From positions 57,187,233 to 57,251,232 of the forward strand of contig CM046853.1 in NCBI GenBank assembly GCA_025617745.1: 64,000 nucleotides of DNA. The letters run 5' to 3'. The stretch's first letter is position 1, and the number at the start of each line of letters is the position of its first letter. This document shows, piece by piece, positions 11,451 through 23,764 of this stretch. The notes below the pieces were generated by a model. It was given only the letters and a program-made list of their open reading frames with translations. It was not told the origin of the DNA and did not search any database. The stretch is from Heliocidaris erythrogramma. Its lineage: Eukaryota; Echinodermata; Echinoidea; Camarodonta; Echinometridae. A program made the position numbers and the translations under genes.

Positions 11451-12223
11451 CAAGGTCATATGGAAGCTTAGATTACTTTAAACAATGAAGCATTGAAGCA
11501 CAAAGGAGAATTTAACTTTTTACAAAATATTTTAGACTAAAATAGCAACATTCGTTGCATCAGCGTCAGCCCACACTTGGAACAAGAAGATTTTGATTGT
11601 TTGACTCTTTAAAAAAAAAATGGTGCTCAGTCATCCATGACAACAAGGTCATATGGAAGCTTAGATTACTTTAAACAATGAAGCATTGAAGCACAAAGGA
11701 GAATTTAACTTTTTACAAAATATTTTAGACTAAAATAGCAACATTCGTTGCATCAGCGTCAGCCCACACTTGGAACAAGAAGATTTTGATTGTTTGACTT
11801 TTTTTTTAAAACCCTGGTGCTCAGTCATCCATGACAACAAGGTCATATGGAAGCTTACATCACTTTAAACAATGAAGCATTGAAGCACAAAGGAGAATTT
11901 AACTTTTTACAAAATATTTTAGACTAAAATAGCAACATTCGTTGCATCAGCGTCAGCCCACACTTGGAACAAGAAGATTTTGGTTGTTTGACTCTTTTTA
12001 AAAAACACTGGTGCTCAGTCATCCATGACAACAAGGTCATATGGAAGCTTACATCACTTTAAACAATGAAGCATTGAAGCACAAAGGAGAATTTAACTTT
12101 TTACAAAATATTTTAAACTAAAGTAGCAACATTCCTTGCATCAGCGTCAGCCCACACTTGGAACAAGGAGATTTTGATTGTTTGGCTCTTTTTAAAAACC
12201 ATGGTGCTCAGTCATCCACGGCA
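11451..12223. repeat. Four-copy tandem repeat, 193-194-bp unit
   Basis: Units start with CAAGGTCATATGGAAGCTTA at 11451, 11644, 11838 and 12032, and each ends with GGTGCTCAGTCATCCATGACAA or a close variant. Differences are few and mostly in an A/T homopolymer, so the array is young or homogenised. No coding potential is seen. Confidence 0.95.
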
Positions 12224-12719
12224 GAAATATCATGAATGAGGTACTACTAGACAGACAATAAGCTATTCTTCACCATGAAGTAAATTTTAAAGTCACATCG
12301 ATTACAACATTTTAATTAGAAGCTATCAGAGTTGTGTATACTATTTTTGATAAGCACTTTATTTATGTATCCATTTATGTACTTATTTGAACTTATTCAT
12401 ACAGGATAAAAGCATGATCAGTATAAAACTGTTTTGCATCATGTTCCTGATGCAACAGGAATAAACAATAAGGTACAGCATAAATTGGTAACAATTTATA
12501 AGAAAAAAAAGTAATATAGTTACATAATAAAAATATAAGTTATAAAATAATAAGTAAAAACAACAATAATAAACGGCTATGAATATTTCAAAACTAACAA
12601 ATTGAGTATATTATGTTAAGTGGAATGTGGATAACATCCATGTACTACAGGATTACAAACAAAAAAAACATGACCCGTAACTTTTGGCGGAGCTTTTTTA
12701 AATTATCCCTGATTGACAT
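12224..12719. other. No gene recognised
   Basis: AT-rich spacer with A-runs. Nothing recognisable. Confidence 0.5.
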
Positions 12720-13110
12720 CTAGGACTTCAGCCCCCTATTTTAGCCTTTCCTTTTTTCTTTCGTTTTTTCGCTTATCTCTCTTTCACATCGAGACTCCCC
12801 CCACTTTGGAAAATCCTGGATCCGCCGGTGACATCAGATTCTTATGAAGAGGAAAAAAGTCCTAGTGGGGTTCAAAGTACAATGTCATCATGAAAGACTG
12901 GATAGACTCGTGGGCGTCGCTAGGCCTTTCTGAGTTGGAGGTGGGGGGGGGGGAGGGGGGGGGGGTGTCGAGATCACTAATTTACCGACAAACCTGAGTC
13001 TGTGTCCCACCGATACCCGATAAACCTTTGTTTGTGAATGGCAACATTATTTTTTTTTTTGTGGGGGAGGGGCATGTGCAGAAGCAATTAACTGAAAAAT
13101 TTGTTCTCAA
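12720..13110. mobile_element. hAT-type MITE remnants
   Basis: GGATCCGCCGGTG at about 12818-12830 and GTGGGCGTCGCTAGG at about 12911, with G-runs and T-rich stretches between them, are the end sequences of short hAT-like elements common in this window. No terminal repeat pair could be matched cleanly. Confidence 0.45.
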
Positions 13111-13205
13111 CCCATATCAACCGTGAGTCTATTTTCATTTAATGATGAATAATAATACAAAACATTTATATTGCGCTGAATACATATGTTTCTAAGCGGC
13201 GAAGT

Positions 13206-13432
13206 AGTATTATTACCCTGGCTTTAGCCCAGGTGCCCTATAAGGCGGTGAAAGCAGTCAAGGAATAAATTTCTACCATGTATCCATTTACTACACCTGG
13301 GTGGAGAGTGGCGAATGTAGATGAATGTCTTGCCAAAAGACATTCGTGCCATGGCGGGATTCGAACAGTGAACCATGAGATCCACCATGAGATCCACAGT
13401 CCGGTGACGTAATCACTAGACCCCACGACACC
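13206..13432 (-). mobile_element. tRNA-derived SINE (minus strand)
   Basis: Read on the minus strand, a tRNA-like head (13345-13432) with a B-box GTTCGAATC is followed by the body GCCACTCTCCACCCAGGTGT. The same head-plus-body order occurs in the + strand SINE at 22330-22686. The head contains a short internal duplication (GATCTCATGGTG twice). The 3' tail is not clear. Confidence 0.75.
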
Positions 13433-13671
13433 TCTATTTGATAAATCTAATTCGAATATTTTTTTTTCCTTGCCAATATCTATTTAAAGCACCACCTACA
13501 ATCACTTGTTCTACATCAAATGAGTGTTAATTTCATATTCGCGAGCGAGCCCCTTTTCTAATGTTCGATTTTAATAATTATATTTAAGGGAATGTTATGT
13601 TTTGGCCGGGCCGAGCGAGTGTAGTGTAAAACAGTCCTACAACTGTTCTTGTCATCCTTTATGAATATGTT

Positions 13672-13704
13672 AAAATAAATAAATAAATAAATAAATAAAT
13701 AAAT
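13672..13704. repeat. (AAAT)n microsatellite
   Basis: About eight AAAT units in a row. Confidence 0.95.
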
Positions 13705-13875
13705 ATTAAATAAAATTTGTATAAATACAATATAAATTTGTTTAACTTTGTGATTAGACGTCATAGAGTTGATCTGCATGGATTTTTCAGTGTAACATTC
13801 ACAGTAAATCTTTGTTACATCTGATTTTCATTTCTTACTCCGTTGTCTTTCATGAGTAAGCCTTTACATTTCATG

Positions 13876-14750
13876 CACAGGCGTAGCCAGGATTTTTCAA
13901 TAGGGGGGGCCACAGGGGTGTCGATCAGTGTTCATGATCGGGGGGGGGGGGGGTTGACCGGCAAGGGAGCGAAGCCAGTGGCGTATCTAGGGATTATGGC
14001 ACCCGGGGCAAAAATGATGATTTTTAGTGCATTAACAGGCCATCACCCCACCTCATATTTTGGGGGGATATATACCCCTACCGCCCCCTACCGAGATCGA
14101 CACCCACTGGAGGGGGGCCAGACGTGAAGGATCCAACCGCACAGCCAGGATGTCATTTTAGGGGGCGGTTGTGAGCACGCGAAAAGTGCGAAATTGGTGC
14201 GTGCTCCCCAGGGGGTGGGTGCAGGGAGGGGGAAGTTTCCCCCCTCCCGTGCGAAGCGCGAAAGCTCTGACGTTTTATATCAAATTTGAGAGAAAGCTCG
14301 TAGCACCCTTTTTTAAGGGAAAATGTATTTCGAGGTCAGGACTGATTTACAGTTATTTGGGCGTAATACTGCACTGCAACATGGATGGGTGCAGGGAGGG
14401 GGGGGGGGGGGTCCCCTTCTCATTGAAAGAAATTGGCAGCATAAACGGAATTTTCTTGGCAAGGGCCGGGGCGGGCACAATCGTATTTAAGGGAATGTTA
14501 ATTTTGATTAGGTGAGCGAGCGTAGCGACCGATCAAACTTTGTTGACACTTTTGATAATAATGTATAGCATAAACAGGATCCTCTTTCCACGAAGTGGGG
14601 AGGGGGGGGGGGCAAATCGTATTTAAGGGAATGCAAATTTTATTTAATACAATAATTGGTAGCATAAACGGGATCTTCTTTCTCCGAAGCGGGGCGGGCA
14701 CAAGATATTTTATAAAACAAATGACTCCTTTTAGGGGCCAAAAGGGCACT
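13876..14750. mobile_element. Cluster of hAT-type MITE fragments and G-rich subrepeats
   Basis: CAGGCGTAGCCAGGATTT (13878) and CAGTGGCGTATCTAGGG (13976) are typical ends of short hAT-like elements. From 14150 a degenerate subrepeat recurs: CGTATTTAAGGGAATG at about 14480 and 14608, and AGCATAAACGGGATC-like words at about 14438, 14567 and 14651. Open frames here are low-complexity and not genes. Confidence 0.55.
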
Positions 14751-15080
14751 TAATGGAAGGAAAACGCCATGTATCAGAATGAAAGGGGCAATAATATTGA
14801 GGATAAATATGGCACTCAACAGAGATGAAAAGGAGCACCTATTAGAAGGAAAGGATCACTTTATTGAAAAAAAAAATGAATAGGGGTACTTGTCTAAGTA
14901 AAACAGGTAACTCTCAGAATAGGGGAATAACAGATGAAGGGGTACTTATCAGCTTATGAGAATGCAAAAAAAAAATGTTGTTGCAAAGGAAAAAAAAGCA
15001 CTTATCGAAGGAAAAGGGGCACGTATCAGATTTGAATAGGGGTTTTATAAAAAAGGAACGTATATTTACAAAAGGGACAT
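14751..15080. repeat. Degenerate minisatellite, GGGGCACTTATC-AAGGAAAA
   Basis: The phrase GGGGCAC-TATCAGAAGGAAAA recurs in decayed form about every 30 bp (for example near 14730, 14795, 14832, 14957, 15000 and 15015). Confidence 0.5.
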
Positions 15081-15360
15081 TTTTAGAGGTGAAAAGAGAA
15101 CATTTGTTAATAATAAGATAAATATATATAGCTACTATATTAGTTATTCTGCTGTGCTGTGATGTAATGTAACCGAACTCCCAACAATTCTACTGAATAA
15201 GGGGATATTTTTAAGATGAGAAACTGTTCACGCCCAGAACGTACCACTTTTGCATGTCTCCGACTGTCAGATGTACAACATTGTTTAGAACATGGAACCA
15301 TTAGCAGGGATTTTTCATGTAAAGGGAAGAGATAGCTAAGCGGTATTGAGATTCCCAAAC

Positions 15361-15645
15361 ATGGGCGTCGATCCCGGGCGGGTGGGGGGGGGGGGGGGAG
15401 GGCTGGGGGTTATATATTCCCCCTGAAATTTGAGGTGGGGGATGGCCTGTATAATCCCCCAATATTTTTGGATGTGAGAATTACGATACATCAACTTAAA
15501 ACTACTAATTTATCCAAATTCATTATTTAACAACATTTAATCATACAGAAAACCATTTCGGGATGCTCTAAATGCAAGTTTTATAGACAGATATTTGAAA
15601 AATTCCCTGGTGTGGGAGGGGATACCCCCCCCCCCCCCTGCACCT
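15361..15645. repeat. MITE-like fragment with copy of the 5117-5215 repeat
   Basis: Starts CATGGGCGTCGATCCCGGG with a long G-run. 15547-15645 matches 5117-5215 closely, including ATTCCCTG-TGTGGGAGGGG. Confidence 0.6.
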
Positions 15646-17159
15646 TCCTCTCGCCGGTCATCCCCCAATCATGAACACAGATCCACACCCCTGTTCCCAA
15701 GGAAAGTTATAATAAATGACCTTAAATTAAATTCCCTGTATACAACTAAGGATTTATTTTGTAATATATACTATCTATTACAAGATAAAAATCATCTCTG
15801 TCTTTCATTATGAAAATATAAAATCATATCCCATCAAAGATTAAATGTGCTGACTGTGTGGTAATTTTTTTTTGCACAGATTGGCACATTCATTGACTTG
15901 CATATGTACATTACTCCACTAAAGTCCTGGTTGTTTTACTGTGTTTACATAATACAATACACAATATCATACACAACCCTCTTAATACTTAAGTCTGCTC
16001 TTCCCAAGAGTACAATTCCATTATCTCTATATGGATACATGACACATCATCACTGAATATTGTTGTTTATTTCTCTCACTTTCTGATATGATGTTCCACC
16101 TCCTGGAAATTGACCCATTGCATTCACATGACTTTATATATATATTTTTTTAAGGAAAATCCTATGTGGACCGCACAGTGAATTTATAATCAACCATAAT
16201 GATATGTAATAATGTTATAATGTTCATATAACATATATAATTTTTCCAGTTGTAGTTAACGATAACTTATATTATAAAAATGAAATAAAGTTTGGCTTTT
16301 TCACGACAAATTAAAAGAAAAACCGAGATATCAAAGAATTTTTCAACCATTGATTTAGTATGCAATATAGCAAATTGTAACTTAAAATTTTGGGGTAAAT
16401 ATGATTCAGCATTATTTAAATAATTACAAGTATAATGTTAAAAACTGATGATTAATCCTTGAATAATTCTGCATAATGATTATAATCATTTCATTTGTAG
16501 AATTTAATTGATTATTTATTCATTTATTTTTTGAACTTGATGTATTAGTGTACTTTGTTGCTCTGATAATAAGCTTCACATTAGCATCAACCATAGCATG
16601 TTAAAAGAGAGGGGTTTTATCATCCATAAGTTCTGTGTCTCCGACAGTAAAGGCCCGATCAGACTTAACCACTTGCACTACAATAAAATAGTTGGACACT
16701 GCCAGGGGCAGATTTGGGAGTGCAATTCGGTTATAGGGAACTGCTCTGTGACCGGCCCATCCATTCAACAACGTACATGTAGTCAAGTTTTCTTACATAT
16801 TCAATATGATTTTGATACATTATCAATATACCTTGGCAAGACCGACTTCCGAGTGGTCGACCAAATGATGAAAGCCATGCAGAAGTAATTTTGATGGGGT
16901 GGGTGCCATATAGCTCAAAATAAGCTTTACGGCTTTTAAAGTTTGTGAGCGAGCAACAATTTTGACACTGTTTAGTCAAAACACTTTTTTCTAACATCTA
17001 GAAAGATTTGAATTGAAAGCTCAGAATATATATATATTAAGAATGGACATTTGCTTGCAATTAGGAATGTGTGGTAATTTTCAAATTCCAATAGTTTCGT
17101 GATGTGTAACTCATTATTAACCTTGACAACGTCCATGAGGAAGACATCCGCAACCAACT
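15646..17159. other. No gene recognised
   Basis: AT-rich spacer of the large inverted-repeat structure. The frame at 16598-16888 (96 codons) has no recognisable motif and no splice context that could be supported, so it is left unannotated. Confidence 0.5.
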
Positions 17160-17163
17160 TTAA

Positions 17164-17725
17164 AGGCCAAGTTCACCCCCAAAATTGAGTTAATTCAATA
17201 AAATTAAATTAAACAAAAAAATGTTAAAACATTAATGTTAATGTTTTGCATTGTTTCATGAAACGATGATATGCATAACATTGGCTTTATGCAAATTATT
17301 GAGCTGTTAATGCCATAAGGTCACTTTTCCTTTTGTATATTTCATTACATGAAATTTCAAATGTTTCAGTTTTCTTCTCCAAGAATGTAAAACAAAGTTT
17401 GACTCCTCGTAGAATGTGTACGATCATCATTATTGTAACTTATTGTGATACAATGAAGAGAATCTTTATAAACATCTATGAAAAGATGAAATATTTGAAA
17501 TTTCATATAATAAAATACAAAACGAAATGTGAGCTCATGACATCACCGGATCACTAATTTGCATACAGCCCATGTTAAGCATATCACTGCCTTACGAAAC
17601 AATGCAAAACTTCAAAATGCCGTAAATCTCTTATTTTTATCCGATTTTGATATTTTTTACTGTTTCGTTTATTTAATTTAACTCTACTGATTCAACTAAA
17701 CTCATTATTTGGGTGGACTTGGCCT
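17164..17725. mobile_element. 562-bp palindromic MITE with TTAA target duplication
   Basis: Ends are inverted: AGGCCAAGTTCACCC on the left and GGGTGGACTTGGCCT on the right. TTAA flanks it at 17160-17163 and 17726-17729. Self-complementarity continues inward (AATAAAATTAAATTAAAC against GTTTATTTAATTTAA). No coding capacity. It lies between the spacer and the right arm of the large inverted repeat. Confidence 0.85.
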
Positions 17726-17794
17726 TTAAGACAAACAAGCTGATTCTGATAGCTACGGTGAAAAATAATAAGATTCATTTGATATTGTTCAAAT

Positions 17795-19145
17795 TCAGTT
17801 TGTTTAACATTTTATTTTGTATTGGTAGGTCACATTTCTTTCTTTGAAAGATTTCATCTTCATTAACATTCTGTTTCCATGGCAATAGTTTTTATAAATC
17901 AAATTTAGCTCTACTCCAATTAAAATTTTTAATATAATCAAACAGACGGCAAAATTTATTAGATGTTTACCATTATTTCATGTTGAAAACAACCATATTA
18001 TTTTGTTAGAAATACAACACAATAATATATTTGTTACCATGGTAACGGCCTACACATGTCGTAGTCACATCTATCACCCATTTACTAAAAAGGTATAAGT
18101 GAGTGTCCTGTAAAAGAGAAAATAATAATGGTCAATATCAATACTTACCTCTTTTGAAGGTAGCATCAAGGGATTTTGCTCAAATATCATTCTTGTTCTT
18201 ACTGTTTCCATGGAAACAGCCATTTTCAAACACGACGGACACTTTTTATAACTCTTATTTGGGTTTTAATCAAGTGAGAAACTCTTGATACATTACTTTA
18301 GAATGTTACAATGTGTTTTTGTACTTTCTTAATCACGAATACATGACAATTTCTTAAATCCTATTGTTTTTGATCCGTTGCCATGGTAATAGCCCTTGTG
18401 GTCACGCCCACCTTTTAATTTAGGGCAAAGAAGCACATTTTGAGAGTTAATGGTCCCATCTAACAGGAAAAAAACTCATTTAAGATTATTTCTAAGGAGG
18501 TGGGGACACTTCAGTTTTTGGCCCATAGACTATACTGATAATACATGGGATAACTGCCTTTGTACATGCACACTCTAGCTGTACCTGCAAACAGAGTTTT
18601 TCAGTGAAATGCGCATCCAGTAAAAATACATCGTTCCATTTGGGATAACATAAAATGAGTAATCTATCACCTTATCGGATGATTTCTTTTCTGTGTGTGA
18701 CATGACAATATACATGATATGTTAAATCAAGAAAAAGTGTTTAAAATGACAAATTACGTTGGGTAAAAAACTTTGATATATTGGTAGTTTTAGTAACCTA
18801 TTATTTTGAGTAAATCACAGTTTTATGTTTCATTATGCCATACATGTGTGTGTAATATCCAACTTTCAATTGTATATTAATAGGGTTTATAACTTGAAAC
18901 TCAAAATAAATCTGATATCACTTGAAAAGTCTTAATCGGATATTACATATTAGGTCAAAAAAATGAAAATCGTGCTATTTGACATTCTTTCAAATTTTGA
19001 GCCAAAAATGGCATTTTTAGGCAAAAATGCTCGTGGCATCCGCCCGTACGTTATTCGTCAGTATTTTTGCAAGACTTTCAGCATGGATGCCGAGTATTAC
19101 CCCAAAATGCCGTCGAATCTTTTTGGATGTTTGGCTGGTCTACTA
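17795..19145. repeat. Right arm of the large inverted repeat
   Basis: Reverse-complement partner of 9161-10535. The outer end matches at GGCTGGTCTACTA (19133-19145) against TAGTAGACCAGCC (9173-9185). The inner end fades near 17795. Divergence between arms is spread evenly with small indels, so the duplication is not very recent. Confidence 0.85.
17873..18390. promoter_or_regulatory. Four X-box-like (RFX) motifs in the right arm
   Basis: GTTTCCATGGCAAT (17873-17886), GTTACCATGGTAAC (18033-18046), GTTTCCATGGAAAC (18204-18217) and GTTGCCATGGTAAT (18377-18390) mirror the four motifs of the left arm, 160-173 bp apart. The CCATGG core is intact in all four. Confidence 0.5.
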
Positions 19146-20066
19146 TTTAGAGCTGCGAATATCATGCGTACTACTTTATATGCACGCGAAGAGGGATGAG
19201 AAGAGATAAAATATGATATAAAATTAGAGATAAAATGGTACTCAGAATACTTCCCCTGGGCTATGAGGCTGCCATGCTGAAATCTACCATTCATGTGTTA
19301 ATCATAAAAATACCTTGCAAATCTCATATGTAAAATGGAGTGACTATTTCGTCAGGCTCCCATGCATACTATTAGGGATGATCCCAGTAGACCGACAACA
19401 CATGAGAAATAAATGACTAATCATAAAACAGCCTACCAAGTTACTAATGCACACATTTCCACCTTAATGAAATTTTAACCTGCAATTTACTATCATTTGT
19501 ATGAATGATTTTTAGCCAACAAGTTAAATCGGCGTATATCATGGTTTTCGCAAAAGTTCAATTTTACAACAATATCTCATGGTTTGTGTAAAACTACCCG
19601 GATTACCGTGCAATATTATACAGATTCTGCCTGTAAAGCCGTAAAGGGCATAATCTTGATATTGTCCCTTCAAATACTGCACCAGGGAGGAGAGGGAGAG
19701 AGTTGGGAGGGGGAGCTAGGAGAGATGTTTGTATTTTTGTCCAAGTTATTTGCTGTGAAATTTCTATTAATATTTATGCTATGGGATCGAGGTGGGGTTG
19801 GTCCAAACATGTTCCCTCATATTAAGCTCTATAATGACACTGGCATATCTGACGGGAATGTCGAGAAAAGTATTAAAAAATAATAAAATGCTATCTTTAT
19901 TTTTCTAAATCAGAATATTTCATTTGATATCATGATTTATTTCAGTTATAGGGATTATAGGCCTATAATGTAAATTTATTGGCCCTATTCTGTTAAAAGT
20001 CAACTTTATTAAATATATAGATTATAAAGATTAACTTTGGTGTATTCAAGATTCTCTATTATTTTC
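19146..20066. other. No gene recognised
   Basis: No convincing exon or RNA gene. A purine-rich patch lies at 19683-19725. Confidence 0.5.
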
Positions 20067-20158
20067 ATTGGTGGCGTATCTAGGAATGCACGTGCCCCTA
20101 CGTGCCAGCCAAAACCAAATCTGACATATCCTAGTTACACATCGAATGAAAGGAAATG

Positions 20159-20193
<35 letters not shown>

Positions 20194-20331
20194 CAGAGAA
20201 GGAACATGAAAAATGTGATAACTTTTTTTTCCCTTGCTTGTCCGAAAATTCAGAATAGAAGGCATCTGATGATTTTTTTTGTTCGTCACACGTGAGCCCC
20301 CCCCCCCTGCATTCCTGGATACGCCACCAAT
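20067..20331. mobile_element. 265-bp hAT-like MITE
   Basis: Left end ATTGGTGGCGTATCTAGGAA and right end TTCCTGGATACGCCACCAAT are inverted repeats with one mismatch. A C-run of about 30 lies inside. The GTGGCGTATCTAGG end is characteristic of short hAT-like elements. A clear 8-bp target duplication could not be seen. Confidence 0.75.
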
Positions 20332-21519
20332 ATAAATAACTTAAGGTAAGTTATTTGTAATATTCTGCTGTATCAGTTTGAGTCCACAGGCGAAGAAAAC
20401 TGTATAGGGGCTTGCTTCAAAGCCCTCACCAGCGCATTAGGGCCTAATGGCTACCAGTTGTACGGAAAGGGAAAAAACGGCACCGTAATGTGAATTGAAT
20501 TAACTAGTGACCAACAATGGCTGTGTACGCGGAATTCATCTGCGCAAACACCAATGAAATTTAAAAGTTTAGAATACCACCACGGGTCTGATAATTTTGA
20601 CTAATCATATAGTTCGTTTATTTCCGCCATATTTTAGCAACAACGGGCAAACACGAAACTACAGGGGTACGGTAGGTCTACTTAACAGAACATCTTATGA
20701 TAAGGGTCTACAATGCAAGATAACTTTCTTGAATTGGGTCTAAAAGTAAAGACTATCTCGCCAAAATAACCATATCCGCCAATGGAACAAAATCTGCCGT
20801 ACATGAAGTAGTCCACTACTCTCTATCCCTAGCTATGACCGTACGTAGGTGCGGGCCGCTCATACATTATATCAGCTAAATACAAATGGACACACAAATT
20901 ACGCACATACGGACACAGAGCCTGAGAGCCGGGGAGGGTGAATTTGTGGTAAAGTGTGAATTCGTGGGGATGTCCATATCAGCGCGCGCGCACTCATGCA
21001 TTCGAAAAAAAGGTGAAAGATTGACCATAACTGGTCTATATATGACGCGGCGGATATGTTTCTAGCGGGAACGATATCCGCCAATCTGAACGATCTCTGC
21101 CGTCGGATATGTGTTCTCGTTATAAAATACGCCACCATCACACGATCTGCCGCCACACCGCGGTGCACCGGTGCACCGGTCAGATTATTACGTATTGGAT
21201 GAACATATTCAAAGAATTAGATGTGCCGTGTGCTTCTGACATAAGTACCCATCCAGAGAGACAAGCGATTTGGCCATTATGGGAAAAATGGGAAAAATTA
21301 CATAACAATTCAGAAGCAAAATAGTAGGCAATATAAATAACTCATTTAGTTTTCGGAAAGATAGCATGAAAAAAGAAGACAATGAGAAAAGAAAAAGAAA
21401 GAAATGTAACGAGAGGTTTTTGGTCCATTATGGTCATATTTTATGTTATTTACCGGTTATCCTTACTTTTCCGCTACGGAGAGAGACATAATTATGATGA
21501 GAGAACGAAAACGAAAGAG
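20332..21519. other. No gene recognised
   Basis: Somewhat richer in CpG than its surroundings (GCGGATATG, GATATCCGCC, GCGCGCGCGC near 20980-21130). No exon of the downstream protease could be identified here, though a short 5' exon cannot be excluded. Confidence 0.45.
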
Positions 21520-21590
21520 AGAGAGAGAGTGTGTATGTGTGGGGGGGGGGGGGCCTTGTTGTGTGAAAGAAAGAGAGAGAGAGAGAGGGA
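21520..21590. repeat. (GA)n tracts around a G-run
   Basis: Two AGAGAGAG tracts flank a 13-base G-run at 21541-21553. Confidence 0.9.
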
Positions 21591-22329
21591 AGGGGAGGGC
21601 TTCCACATTATCATAATTTCCTTGTTTCGAAATTAGATACATCACGAGTCCGAGTCAAATATTGACAAATATTTTTAAAGTGCGTCTCATAAGCTCAGGA
21701 GACCAATATTATTACCACCTATTACTCTAAAGATTGGTTGATATTTTATTTGGAGGAAACAACACTTTAACCCCTCTTTGTACACATAGCTTTCACATCA
21801 CATAGTGATGTTTATAATGGCCATATATTGAAAGACGATCATGGAACGACTTGACTGCCCCCCCAAAGTTCCTCAGCATGGTCATCCATCCAACTATATG
21901 AAGATCAACGCGGCCAAGTCAGATTAAACAGCGACCTCTCTGAACCCTTCCCCATCGTCAACGGCGTGAAACAGGGTTGCGTCCTGGCACCGACCCTGTT
22001 CAGTATCTTCTTCAGCATGATGCTCAAGCAGGCCACAGAAGACCTCGACGATGACGAGGTCGTGTATATCCGCTACCGCCTTGATGGCAGTATGTTCAAT
22101 CTCAGGAGACTGCAGGCCCACACAAAGACACTTGAGCAGCTGATCCGTGACCTTCTCTTTGCCGACGACGCTGCCCTCGCCGCCCACACTGAAAGAGCCC
22201 TGCATCGCCTAACATCCTGCTTTGCAGCGGCTGCGCAGCTCTTTGGACTCGTCAGTTTGAAGAAGACGGAATTCCTCCACCAGCCTGCACCCCGGAAGGA
22301 GTACCGCCCCCCCCCCCCAACATCACATC

Positions 22330-22686
22330 ACCATTGTGGATCAGCGGATAAGTCCCCGGACTGTGAACCACGAGGTCCGGGGTTCGAATCTCACCGCAGC
22401 ACTAGCGTCCTTTTGCAAGACGTTAATCTACATTTGCCACTCTCCACCCAGGTGTTAAATGGGTACCCGGTAGGATGGTGAAAGTTAATGTCGTTTGCTT
22501 AGCACGTGAGCGTCACTGTACTGCCCATTGCTGGAATGCTCCCCAGGGAGTGGAGAATGTGCATACATTGTGTGCGGGCGTGCCAGAATCTAATGACCGG
22601 GGTAATGATATATATCTAGCGCTTTGGGCCAGTTTGGGAAAGGCGCTTTATAAATGCCATGTATTATTATTATTATTATTATTATT
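22330..22686 (+). mobile_element. tRNA-derived SINE (plus strand)
   Basis: A tRNA-like head at 22334-22400 has a clear B-box (GGTTCGAATC) and a weaker A-box (TGGATCAGCGG). The body contains GCCACTCTCCACCCAGGTGT and GCGCTTTGGGCCAGTTTGGG-AAGCGCTTTATAAATGCC, and the tail is (ATT)8 at about 22665-22686. It interrupts the LINE frame: ACCATT before the head joins GGCGAGACTGAG after the tail to restore the RT reading. Confidence 0.9.
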
Positions 22687-23596
22687 GGCGAGACTGAGTT
22701 GAAAGCAGTTCACCAGTTTACCTACCTGGGGTGCACCATCACATCAATGCCAAGATCGACAGGGAAGTAGACAACAGACTGGCCAAGGCAAACAGCCCTT
22801 TTGGCAGACTCTACAACAGAGTCTGGAACAACAAGCACATGAAGCAGGGCACCAAGATCAGCGTCTATAGAGCCGTTGTACTCCCCACCCTGATGTACGG
22901 CTCTGAGTCATGGGTAACATACCGTCACAACCAACGACTCCTTGAGCGTTTCCACCAGCGCTGTCTTCGCACCATCCTCAACATACATAGGAGCGAACGT
23001 CACAAACGTTGAGGTTCTCGGCCAGGCGGAGATCACCAGCATTGAGGCCATGTTGCTGAAGTCACAGCTATGATGGGCGGGGCACGTCTCCAGAATGGAG
23101 GACCACCGCCTGCCCTGTACGGTGAACTCTCCACTGGTCACCGTGACAGAGGGGCACCGAAGACGCCTGCCACATTGACCACTGCCAGCACTTACAAATG
23201 ACCGGCAGGCCTGGCGCCACACCGTTCACCAGGCAGTCTCTTCATTTGAGGACTCCCGCAGGGCCAACCTGAGGGAGACACGCTGCAGGTGGAACACTGA
23301 TAGCAGAAAGTGGTAAAAATTACGTGATATTTTCGTCGTGGTTTTCGTCTTTTTTACGTCCTGTAATTACGTCAATAAGACGACAACTTGCACCAACCCA
23401 AGACGTCAAGAGGACGTCTTATTTTGACGTCATCTGTACACTGTAAAAACTGAAGTGCTGTATATAGCACTTTTTGAGGGCATGCATAGGGACTGCACTC
23501 AGAGTACTATTGAATGCACACAGCGTGCTATTTCAGCACCTTCACGGGAGCTGGACCGGCTCCTTAAACTGCTAAACATTCTTAAAAAAATGAATT

Positions 23597-23660
23597 GGAC
23601 GAGCTTCGAACCAGGATCCGCTGATCGAGAATTACTGGCATTACCGCTAGACTAACTCAC
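23597..23660 (-). ncRNA. tRNA-like unit, leftward, copy 1
   Basis: On the minus strand the A-box TAGTCTAGCGG and B-box GGTTCGAAGC fit the Pol III consensus forms TRGYNNANNGG and GWTCRANNC. A T7 run follows directly (A7 at 23584-23590 on the plus strand), the usual Pol III stop. The acceptor and T stems do not pair well, so this is tRNA-derived, not a working tRNA gene. Confidence 0.6.
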
Positions 23661-23764
23661 ATTGTACGATTTAGAGCAGATCATATTGTTACATATTGAA
23701 TTTACGACACCACATAGTTCATGTTATCTACTTGACTCCCATGACTAAACTGGATTGCAAGAAG

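Noticed and set aside
16598-16888. 96-codon frame as an exon of the protease propeptide
   Set aside because: No ERFNIN pattern, no hydrophobic signal peptide and no fitting splice sites.
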